Below, one piece after another: positions 23,691 to 35,600 of a DNA stretch of 64,000 nt. The DNA comes from Actinernus sp. WN-2022 (taxonomy: Eukaryota; Cnidaria; Anthozoa; Actiniaria; Actinernidae). The position numbers and the translations under genes were made by a program. The stretch is from assembly GCA_030867875.1 (NCBI GenBank), contig JAOWCC010000936.1, positions 80,571,032-80,635,031 on the forward strand, given 5' to 3'. The first letter of the stretch is position 1, and the number at the start of each line of letters is the position of its first letter. The notes beneath the pieces were generated by a model. That model did no database searches. It was not told the DNA's origin and was given only the letters and a program-made list of their open reading frames with translations.

Positions 23691-26600
23691 GGGTGTTTTT
23701 GAAAAAAAAATATCCTGCAAGCCAACGGTGTCGAAAAAATATATCCTGAAAGCGGAAAGCTTTGTTCTGGCTCCGCTTTTTTTGCTAAAGAAAAAAAAAT
23801 CAAGCACAGACAAGAACACCCACCCCCCCCTCCTCAAAAGTCAAATGGTCAGCCCCTAACCAGATATGGACTAACGTGTTGACATGTTGTCGTCTCCACC
23901 TAACATACTTGAGCGGGGGTATTCTGCAATTGCTCTGATAATTGATGAAAATCGATAGTCACAATGTAAACGTCCTTAATTATATCGACTATTATTGATT
24001 ATCATCCACTATAGAATATGCCGCATTCATAGCCCGGGGGGGGGGGGGGGAACTCCTGTTTGTAACGTATTATGTATGTGCCGCCTGGGTGGGTCAGGGT
24101 TTTGTGTTCAGTTTGGGCAGGTAGGGTCAGGGTTTTGACCTGATTTGGGCAGATCAGGGTCAGGATTTGAGTATAATTTGTGTGCAGTCGGGGTTCAGTT
24201 TTTTTAGCTACTATGTCAAAAAACAACATTTTGTTGCCGCATTTTGATCGCCTGCCCACTATGGAAAGCCATTTGGTGCAAAATTCAAGGTGTTCAACTT
24301 CTACCACATTCAACAAATTTTGTTCAAGCTCAAGTATTATTTCCACTCAGATTCAGCAACACTGTTTTCAAGGTCAAGGATATCACAGCATCACATTCAA
24401 CATCCAAAACTCATTCAAGGTCAAGCTAGTATGTTCGGCTCACATTCAATAAATTATTTTCACGCTCACAGAAAAATACGTTCAAGGTCAAACAAAAAAA
24501 ATGTTGCACATGTTCTAGGCAGGAAAACACGATCAACAAACTCAAAAATACTGTCAACAAACTCAAAAATACTATCAACAAACTCAAAAATATTGTCAAC
24601 AAACCACGGGACGTTGTCAACAAAAACATGCTCGTTCCCAGGCTTTCTCATCGTTGCCTCAATCTGGTGTGCACCGAAATCAATATGGCGCCTGAATTGA
24701 ACCATGGTGGTGATTCACAACAAACTTTTGGAGGATCTGGATGGGAGAACGTTTTTTAGTCAATCATTGCAGAAGTATTAAACGATTATGAAAGGTATTT
24801 TCATACATCTGATCTATCTGCTCGAGAGAATGTTGTTACCAGACTGGAATCTGTTGTTGCTCTCCTTTAGCAAGTCTTATCCTCTGCAAGAAATCTCCAA
24901 TGCTCTGAATTTCTAGAATAACTGTTACGAAATATCCGACTATTGCTCTTGGACTGGAAGCGGACTACGCAGTCCTCTTCTCAGTGTACACAAGTGGATA
25001 TTTATTCCTATAGATCTCCTTGTGTTTTTAACTGCTACATCTGGCAGGCCGAAGTTTGACATTAGTGAAGACACCTTAGTGCAGTTGAGGTCATTTGGAT
25101 TCACGTGGACCCATATTTCCGAGATGCTATTAGTTTCAAGGTGGACAATTAGATGAAACAAAATTTGTTTATCTGATAAGAGGGAACTTCTTTTGGGAAA
25201 CTGTTTTCAACTCTGATCTTATGGCCGATTCATCTGCGCCATTTTCCAAATTGAATTCTCCCTTTAGCAGAACCATGTCATATTTGAGTACATATTCGTG
25301 ATCCTCGCTGATTTCTTCATCCTCAAGGAAGTTATCTAAGTCTTTGGAATGATCTGCTTGCTGGTTTTCACAGATTTCTTGGGCAAGGGAACTTTTCTTT
25401 TTCCAGTGCGCAAAGTATTTTCACCCAATATGTTTCACTGGTATCTGAAATACATACTTACAATACCAGGTATGCAAAAAATAAAAATCTGTATCGACCC
25501 AATGTAATAACTAACTATGGCTTATCTATACATTTAAATTTTCTTTATCTAAAATTTGGCAAACTATCCCTACTGAACTCAAAACTGAGTTTAAATCTCT
25601 TTCAGTGCAAAACAAAATTCAAACTGTACCTTATCCAGACCCAACTATAATGTCGTATTCTGACTAATAATTTATTACAGTAATTGTTTCAACATGTTGC
25701 ATATTTTACGTTATATACTACATATAATATATATTTCTGACCTAGTCTTAGGACTATATTACATGTAAACCCGACCTAATCTTAGCCTTATATTTATTTT
25801 CCTTGTGGCAGTGGTTAACTCGAAAGCTTAAGCTCCTTTAACCACTGCATACCTTCATCTACATTATTATGTTTAAAATAACTAGTTATTCCATTATTTT
25901 ATGATATCTGCACGAATCGACTGTAATATAATTAAATGAATAGTGTAAAATAAAGAAAACTGATGCGATGGATGGCGAGGCAGAGCTAGAGCTGGTTGAA
26001 GAAGACTTGATGTGTTTGGCACTGACTAAATAAGTAAATTCCTGGAGTTGTCGCGATGCCAACGAACGGATTAAATCTCTTGTTCGGCCAACCAATGCCT
26101 GTGAAGAGTTTCGAGCAGCTCCAGAGTTCAACTCTTCGCGGATGCATCTTCAAATTCTGTCATCCGGCTAAAGAAGCTTCATTGATGGCACTCTATCCAC
26201 CTTCGGCCTCCATTTTGACAAATCCGTGTGCTCAACACCAGATCGAGGCAATGAGGAGAGCCTGGGAACAAGCATGTTTTTGTTGACAACGTCTAGCGGT
26301 TTGTTGACAGTATTTTTGAGTTTGTTGATCATGTTTTCCTGCCTAGAACATGTCCAACATTTTTTTTGTTTGACCTTGAACATATTTTTCTGTGAGCGTG
26401 AAAATTATTTATTGAATGTGAGCCGAACATACTAGCTTGACCTTGAATGAGTTTTGGATGTTGAATGTGATGCTGTGATATCCTTGACCTTGAAAACAGT
26501 GTTGCTGAATCTGAGTGGAAATAATACTTGAGCTTGAACAAAATTTGTTGAATGTGGTAGAAGTTGAACACCTTGAATTTTGCACCAAATGGCTTTCCAT

Positions 26601-29600
26601 AGCCCACATGCAAGCACTGAGGTTCCCATACGTCGTGACGCCGCTAATTCGTACTTCAGTACTTATCTATGTACTTCATCTGCTGATTTGTTTACCCAAT
26701 GCCATGTCCCGACTTGAAATGTTCCATATTTTGCATGCAATCCCGGTACGCTGTATACCGGCAGGGATATAAATCCGACCGTGTTTTGAAAACAATTTAA
26801 AGAAGGGGCAATCAGTTTTTTTTTTCCAAAATGGGGGCAATCAGTCATGTAAGTACCCCCCCTCCCGAGGGTTTTATTGTTTTCGAAATATTTCGAATCC
26901 CCTGATGAAAGACGAACAATGAGTGTTTGACATGTCTTCTCATGTGAATGCAAAACCGACAATTTACATACGTTTCTTTTCAAACTTATTAGCATTGAAG
27001 TATTGTTTACCGTTTGACTGTTGTATCTAATTAGTCAATAGATGGCTTATTATTCTTTTTTGATGGCAGTGATTTCAACTAGCGTACTAGTAGAGTAGTG
27101 GACAAGAGTTAGTGGACAAGAGTTAGTGCAAGCAGTCGGAAGGGTCGTGGTTTGAACTCCAGTGGAGGCAGACTTTTTCTTTCTATGTCATTCTTTATTT
27201 CTTTACTTCTTCGCTCCTTACTTGTAGTTTATCAGTATGTAATTAGTTAGTGGTTCATGAATATGATGATTAAGAAATATTGATCACTAGGGTTGGAAAC
27301 ATGATCAAACACAAGGGTTTCACCCGGTATCAAGACCCATGCATGTGACCAAATACAGTTCCTCCATTGGATGACTATCTCATGAATTATTAATGAGTTT
27401 GAGAAGTTATGATGAACTATAGTATACCTATAGATACTGAAGCCTGGGACTGAAGAGAAAACTGAATTGAATTGCTTTGTGGTGAACATTGATATACGTG
27501 TAGTTACATTTTTCAAATAAACTTTGTGTAATATTTAACGTCTTAGCCTAGTTTATTTTCAATGAAAAGAGGAATTAATGACGATCATTGAAAATCGATA
27601 AAAAACAATAATTTTATTTTATTAATTAATTAATATCGATTATTATAATCAATATTTATCAATTATCGAAATTATTGATTGGTAATGCAGGGTGCTTATG
27701 TACCTTAAGGCTTAAATATTATATCTTTAAGTCTTATACATGTCACTGGGGTGGCGTGATGGTACATGTGAGCCCTTCACCTCTCATCTCTGTGGCCTGT
27801 GTTCAACTCTCACAATCATCAATATCACATGTGAGTGGTGTTGGTATGAATGAATGAATGATCTTTATTTATACACGGTAATCGTCATCAACAGGGTTGG
27901 TTTTCACACGAGCCGTGTCCAATACAAAAGTCTTAAAAATACAAGAATAGCTATCATAAATACTAATAAATCTAATTATAACTACTAAATACTTGAAATA
28001 TTTATTTTAACCTAAATGCTAAGCCTAAAATAATAATACTATTAAAAGCTACATCACTAAATCTACGTTTAAAAATCATCAATGTTTCACTCTGCTTTTG
28101 TGTTTGAGGTAAATTGTTCCAACATGCTGCTCCACTGTAAGCAAATGCACGTTTACCAAAATTTGTTTTAGGGGCTGGTAAACTAAGGTTTGTGGTAGAG
28201 TCTCGAAGATTATAACCATGCTCTTAGGGTTTTTCTCCCTCCACTAAACCCAACCTCAATTCGACCAATGAATTTGTGGTCCCGATTAGAAGACCATTCT
28301 AGAGTCAGCTGGGCGACATGTAAATAAAGTCATTTATTTATTTTATTTTGTTAAAAGAATGAGGGATCACCATGATGTATATATTTTTAGTGGCTCGGTG
28401 GCTCATCAGTCATAGAAACACTTACTTGCACAGAGGGAATTCAACAGTATGCATTGTGGCCCAAGACCTTCATGGTAGGAAAGCCTTCTACACAAATCAA
28501 GCATGTTGTAGTCATTGTCACTAGTTGTATATTTTTGTTTTCAATAGTTTAACTGAACTTGCTTCAGAGCTCCAGCCAGGACTGAAACCAACTGAGTTAT
28601 ACCTCAAGTTTGACAGGCCATCAACTGGAACAACCATTACTGCAAGTGATTCTTGGACATCAGAACGCAATATCAACAAGGTGTATGTTAATTAAATGCT
28701 GGTATGATCAACTGAAAGTCAGCTGAGGTTTGTTAATAAACCACCGTGGGAAGCATGTTGTTTAAAATGACAGCTGCTACTCACTTCCCTTGGCAGTTAG
28801 CATACCTTATTCTACTTTCAGTTGATTATACTGTTTTATCTTCCCAGCTGACGCAGACCTACACTAGGTTTTGCAGTAACTAGTTATCCATTGTATGTTG
28901 ATTATACTGGCCAGTGTTTATCTTCCCAGCTGATGCAGACCTACACTAGGTTTTGCAGTAACTAGTTATCCATTGTATGACTTTTAGTTGATTATACTGG
29001 CCAGTGTTTATCTTCCCAGCTGATGCAGACCTACACTAGGTTTTGCAGTAACTAGTTATCCATTGTATGACTTTTAGTTGATTATACTGGCCAGTGTTTA
29101 TCTTCCCAGCTGATGCAGACCTACACTAGGTTTTGCAGTAACTAGTTATCCATTGTATGACTTTCAGTTCATTATACCAGTGTTTATCTTACTCACTGAC
29201 GCAGACCTACACTAGTTTTTACAGTAACTAGTTATCCATTGTATGACTTTTAGTTGATTATATCAATTTTTATCTTCCCAGCTAGCTGTTGTAAACCTAC
29301 ATTAGTTTTTACAGAACTAGTCATCCATTGCATTTTAATTAAGGGATCAGGTAAAATGTGAGTTACAAAGTTGCAAGTTGGATTTTTCATTCGTATTGAT
29401 TCTCATATTTTTTCATGTGTGGGGCACTAGCTTTTTCCAGCCAAGTTCGGATAAAAAATACCAGATCACATTTCGTAATATTATTGGAACTTGTGTTGAT
29501 TCTGCTTGATATCACATTTTTCCAGGCTAGGGAAGGTCTAGACAAAGTCTAGGGAAATTATGATTCAAGATAATAAAAAAAACAATGAAATCCATTTCTA

Positions 29601-32600
29601 GTTTCCTTAATTTGCATTAGGAACAGTCTGACAAATATTATTTATGAATCCTTCTAGTCATCAAGTTCAGTTATAAATCTAGTAAGCATCAAGAACACAT
29701 ATTTTTGTTACTTTTCAATAGTCTTAAATAGAGCAGACTACAAATCTTTAGCAGAATCCTTGAATAAAATAATGTAAAATAATATTAACAAGAGCCTGCG
29801 TGCGTGCTGAACTTGGGCTTTTAAAATACTTGAATTGAAGCTGATAAGAATTACAACATTTTAAAGGCTGTAGAATCAAAAAATGTAAACATCACAACAG
29901 TTCTTGGAAAAATATTCCAAGAACTTTTGTAGATGAATTTTGCAACAGCTCTAGCCATTAAATGGCTTCCTGATAAAGATAATTTATTCATTGTACAGCA
30001 TGAAAATCGAAACTTCGTTCAAGGATAGCACTAAATCTGTAACAATTGTAGTCTGTACAGTTTAACCTTACATGCATTTCTCATGCATTTTTGACACGTA
30101 ATGAATAATTATTTATTAAGTAGCACTTTATGTAATTTGTGGGTCATGCAGATCTCATGTAATTTGCCCGGAGTAAAAACATATTGTCATTACAACTCAC
30201 AAGTTGCAACTACAAATGAAGCAACTTTGTGGCTCACACTTTCCCCAAGCCTGTTAATTAATACTTGCATCATAGTCTTGCAACAAAGAAGTAAATTATC
30301 ACTTAAAAATGTCTAACACTTTTCCTTATTTAGTTCATTAGGAGGCTTGAAAGTGTTTTTCTGAGTTAAGTTTGTTGTTGATTCTTTATCTGAATTCAAG
30401 GGTTTTCCTCCCTCCATAAAAATCAACATGTGATTTGAGTGGTGTCCAATTTCAGTTAATGTAGCGAGGAGTGTGAGGAGTAAAAGCAGACCCACATCAG
30501 CTGTAAGAATCCGCCTGCTATAACAAATAACATATTATTATTATTATGACAGCTGATGAAGAAAAGTGTTATCACTTCAGACTTTGAAAAACAGCACACT
30601 GCACCTCCAATGCATGTATCTCTAAATACACTACGTTATCAGAAAAAGGTGAGTTGGTGACTGGTTGTTATTTATGGCATGGGAGGGGGGGGGGGGGGGG
30701 GCATTGGGGGCAGGGGGTCAGAGTATTTTAATTTGGGGTGCTTCTCTCAATTTCAACTATGTAAGAGTGGATTTATTCAATGCAATATATATTAGAGGGG
30801 TGTACATTGCTGGGGCTCTAAAACCCTTACCCAGTTCACAATTTTCCTTAGCCAATCAGAATCGCGAAATGAATTTTTCACACGTGCAAAAAGCATTTCG
30901 TCCAATCAGAAAACACCTCCCAAAACATATCGGGATTTTCAAACTGGACTTGAGATCGGAGGCGCCACTTTCATTCACTACGAAAGTTGGAGGTTTTGAC
31001 TTTTTTTTAAAATAATGTAATATTGACCTGTAAACAGCCAACTAACGATGTTAAAATTTCCAAGTCAATTGAGGAGTATATTATCGACCAAGACAACAAA
31101 ATCACAAGAGCAAAATCTTAGAGAAACAGCCGTAAAGTTACTCAAAGAGACAAAGAAGAAGCGAAATTCTACCGACAGATATTGAGATAATCTATGTGAA
31201 ATCATTCTTAGTGTCAAAAGAAAATACGGCGAAGATTACGAGCTTTCAATCCTTCGTGGAGTGATTTCAACTTCCATAGACCATCGACATTTCAAAAATC
31301 GTAAATATTCTGTGAGCAGAGAAAACCTACAAGCCGTGGAGATGTCTGGAAACCGTCGTAGCAAACAACTTGGAAAAAGCAGGTATACTAATCTATTGAC
31401 GATGTAAACTTGTAAACTTTATTTGTTGAATCAAAGACAGTTTCATATTGATGTTGAAAACTATTTCAAGGCTGATGTCAGTTTAGAAAGTAAGATTTTC
31501 TTTCCATTTTGATTGTATCAAGCATAAATTTTAGTCTACGTTGAGTCGGATACAAAATGCAAAACAAAAAATTGAAAACTACAAATGTACGTGTTCAATG
31601 ACAAGACCTAAATAAAACCTGTTTGATACTGGAGAAAAATCTCAGTATGTATGTAATAAACAAATTACAAGATGGAAAGTGCTTTTGTATGGTATTTACA
31701 AACTCGTGCGTAAGTACCATACGCCAGCACTTCCCATTAAGTAATCTCTATATCCCTCTATAAGACATAAGAAATTATCTATACTTGGATGTCAGTGTTT
31801 GTGATCTTGTATAATGAGTGTCATAACTAAATAAGTCTTCATCAAGTATTAGAATAAATAAAGCACTAGATAAATACCTGGGCCTGGTTGTTCAAAGCCC
31901 GATTAGTGCTAATCCAGGGTTAATTTCCATGACAACCAATAGGTTCTGTGCAGAGTTAATCCAGGATTAACACTAATCGGGCTTTGAACAACCCGGCCCA
32001 GATATCTAGGCTCGGTTTCCAGCTGTGGGGGTTTCGGTGAGCCCGCGATCCTCTCCCCACTCATGGCTGGGCGCACGAGCTGAGACATTGTCAGGTTTTA
32101 GCTAATCACAAACTTGCTACTCAAATCCTGTCGCTGAATTGATTTGCATAATTTACATTGTAAACTTTTGAAAGCCGGACCAAAGACTTTCGATTGCTGT
32201 TCCAAAATGCGTTTAAATTTGCTCTGGAAAAGTTTGGTTTCGAAGAATTCAAGGATTCACACAAAGAAGCAGTAAGAGAGTTAGTTTTCGGGTGAAGACA
32301 CTTTGTCAGTAAACGCACTGGCTCTGGAAGTCACTTGGGAAACCGTCAGCTCAAAGGTCGCAGCTCGTAATGTTGAGTCATTTCTCATTTAACTTTACCG
32401 ATGCAAGACCAAGGTAGCCCGGCTATTCTTACTTCAAAGAAAATTAGTGCTGCCTTTATCGGCGAAGAAAAGACTGACGACTCCATATTAAAAGAGTTTA
32501 TAGAAGAGAGGAAATCACGTCTGACGCAGGCCATGTTTACGCGTTTAACTCTGCAATCACCGATTCACTTGAAAATCGCTGCATCAAATGAGTTTTACAA

Positions 32601-35600
32601 TTCTTCAAGTCCTATGTACTAAGTTTGTACAATTTATGTCTCCAAGACATACTCTACACAAATACTAAGCAGGAATACTCGACTCTAGCTCAGAGTTCCG
32701 AGATAACATCTGAACTTAATTTTTATCCCAGTATAAATTTCGGCTTTTAATTTCTGTCAGCGAGTGTCTCAACAGCCGGGCTTTCCTTGAAAACTTGGAC
32801 TGTGAACATGAGAGCTAATAATAACAGGTATTAAATAAAACCTTTACCTACGTCGAATTAATTTCACATTTGGAGTTTTAGTTTAAAGAATTACAATGTT
32901 TTTAAAGTTTACGTGGAATCGAACCCACGCTACATGCAAATAAATAAATAATATTGAACCTAATCAGATGACGTCACGGACACGGTGTGTTGACCGCGCG
33001 CCCAACCGTTAGTGGGGGGAGGCTTTGGAGAAACGACACCCCAACGGCTGAAACCGAGCCTACCTGATACCCTGTTCAAGAGCCTACCTGATACCCTGTT
33101 CAAGAGCCTACCTGATACCCTGTTCAAGAGCCTACCTGATACCCTGTTCAAGAGCCTGTCTAAGACTAGAAACTCGAAAAACCATATCCTGTCCAATGGA
33201 TCATCACCGTATAGTCCATATATGGGAGTTGCCTCCCCCCCAGGATCAGACCATGTGCTGAGTGTATGATGAACAAAAAATAATGAATACTGCATGAGGC
33301 TCAAGTACATATTGACTTATAGAGTGAAACAATTAAACCTGCAAAAGAATGGAGTTAGAATACAAATGCAGTTTGAAATTTTTTTGAGTTCATTGTATAG
33401 TCCTTTTAATATTCCAACTGAGTGCTGTGGTCACCAATAAAGCACTGTCATTAGCCAATCACCTGCTTGGATTTTGTACTGTGCACAAAGTTGGAATATA
33501 AATTTATTAAATAAGTTCTCTGCACAGTGTTTTTTGACAGTACATATTGACTTATAGAGTGAAACAATTAAACCTGCAAAAGAATGCAGTTAGAATACAA
33601 ATGCCACAATGGAAGTGCCCCATTGCACCTTGGGACTAGTAACATACATTTAGCATAACCCAACCTCTGTTTATATAGATTTATTCTGTTTTACCACCCA
33701 AAGGTGGACGGATAACCTCAACAGGCTTAAAACCCCTGTTCATGTCTTGATAAACTGATGAAAATGTAGAGAGTGATATTGTTTGTTTGTTTGAGAAAGC
33801 ATGCATTCAAGTTGCTACCTGGTGACAAGTGTCCCAAATCCTTTTGACCTCGATTGAAGTCTCATGAAAATTCAGGTTGCACATAGGGCCAACCACTATG
33901 TAGGATTTGGTTGTCCAAGCATAATTTTGGTTATCCGGGACAAGTGGACAACCTTTAACTTCAAACCATGAATAGATGGGCATTATTGCTTAAAACAGCT
34001 AGAACTTTATGGTACTCTGTTGAAAGACTGCTGTCTATTTCTGAGACATTAATTAAAAACATTTAAGCACACTCGTTAGCATAATATTTTCCTTGTATTT
34101 CTCCGCAGCTGATAAGAGAACAGTCAACAGGCCCCAAATGGTTTAACTTGCCTGCCACAGAACTAACTCCAGAGCTAAAACAGGAACTAAAGCTTCTGAA
34201 AATGAGGAATGTTCTGGACAGGAAACGACATTACAAGAAGAACGATACAAAGGAATTACCAAAGTATTTCCAGGTAAGATCAAGTTACCTTCTGATAACC
34301 TGAAACTAATATTTAGTGGTTTTAGAAAATTCTGGTGTGATGAGCAGCATGTAGATTTGATAGCAGTAAAATGTTATATATATATATGATTTACTGAAGG
34401 GATTAATACCCTGTTTAAATAAAAAGTATACCTGGTAATATAATATATATCACTTGTTTGTGTGGGTTGGGGCTTGGACAAATCGTCACTTGCAAGCTGT
34501 GCCATGGGACCTACTTACAATAGGTTGTACACTAGTGTAATGAACGAAATTGAAGTAAAAGGTTCCTTTTCTGTTTGTGAATTGTTATGATATGTAGTAG
34601 AATAATAACATTAGTGCTTCTTATGGCAAGACCTCACTTACAATGTTTCTGACAATCTACTGTATTTTAAACACGTGCACACGAGGCTTATTGGAAGCCC
34701 TGTGGGTTACAAACAACATGATTATGGATCAGGGTGATATATGTTAAGGGCTGCCACGGGGACTGTGGCCAGGGTTCTAGCCCTTGTAACATGTGAGTTG
34801 AGTTTGTTGGTATCTCGCCCTTGCTCCGAGGGTTTTTCTCCGGGTCCTCCGGTTTTCCTCCCTCCACAAAATCCAACGCGCTAAATTCCAATTCAATCTG
34901 TGGTTTCGCCGGGTTGTGACTTTGATCAGCACTATGGTTGTTTCCGGTTCCGTTAAAATTCAGTGTTTTTAATTACCCTATATCATTATGACGTCACGGC
35001 TTGTTTATGAGGGGGACAGAATCGACTTGAACAATAGAATTTTGAACTAAATCTGCTCTGCTGAGGAAAATTTCACTTCGAATTGTCTGGTTTCCAGATA
35101 TCAGCTGTATCAATGTTTATCCCACAATATTTACCGTATTTGGTGGCTGTTACCGCTATTCTACGTTCTTCAAAATGCATTTGATAGCGATTTCCTTTGT
35201 GTTGTTGCTGTTTTGTCCCTGTTTTGTCCCCCTCCCACGACCGTGATCCTTAGCGTTTAAACAATAGATTGTTTTGATATGACGTCATAGTGATATAGGT
35301 CAATTCTATGGGGGTATAACACGTTCGTTGTGTTTTATGTTGTTTTCTAAAACAGAAGAGTTACGTGAACAATAAAAATAAAAGGATTTTAAAGTATTGC
35401 TAATGGTCTAATGCTGCTCTATCCTTTGTTTGTTTGTTAGATGGGAAGAGTAGTTGAAGGTGCCGCGGACTTCTATTCTTCTCGTATTCCCAAACGAGAT
35501 CGTAAAAACACCATTATCAATGAACTGCTGGCTGACGCGGACTTCAGGAGGTGCTGTATACAACACTACTCTTTAGCTTCCAACTCGTCCTCGGAGACCC

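Noticed and set aside
33012..33310. ORFs on both strands over the 24-bp repeat
   Set aside because: Open only because the repeat length is a multiple of three.
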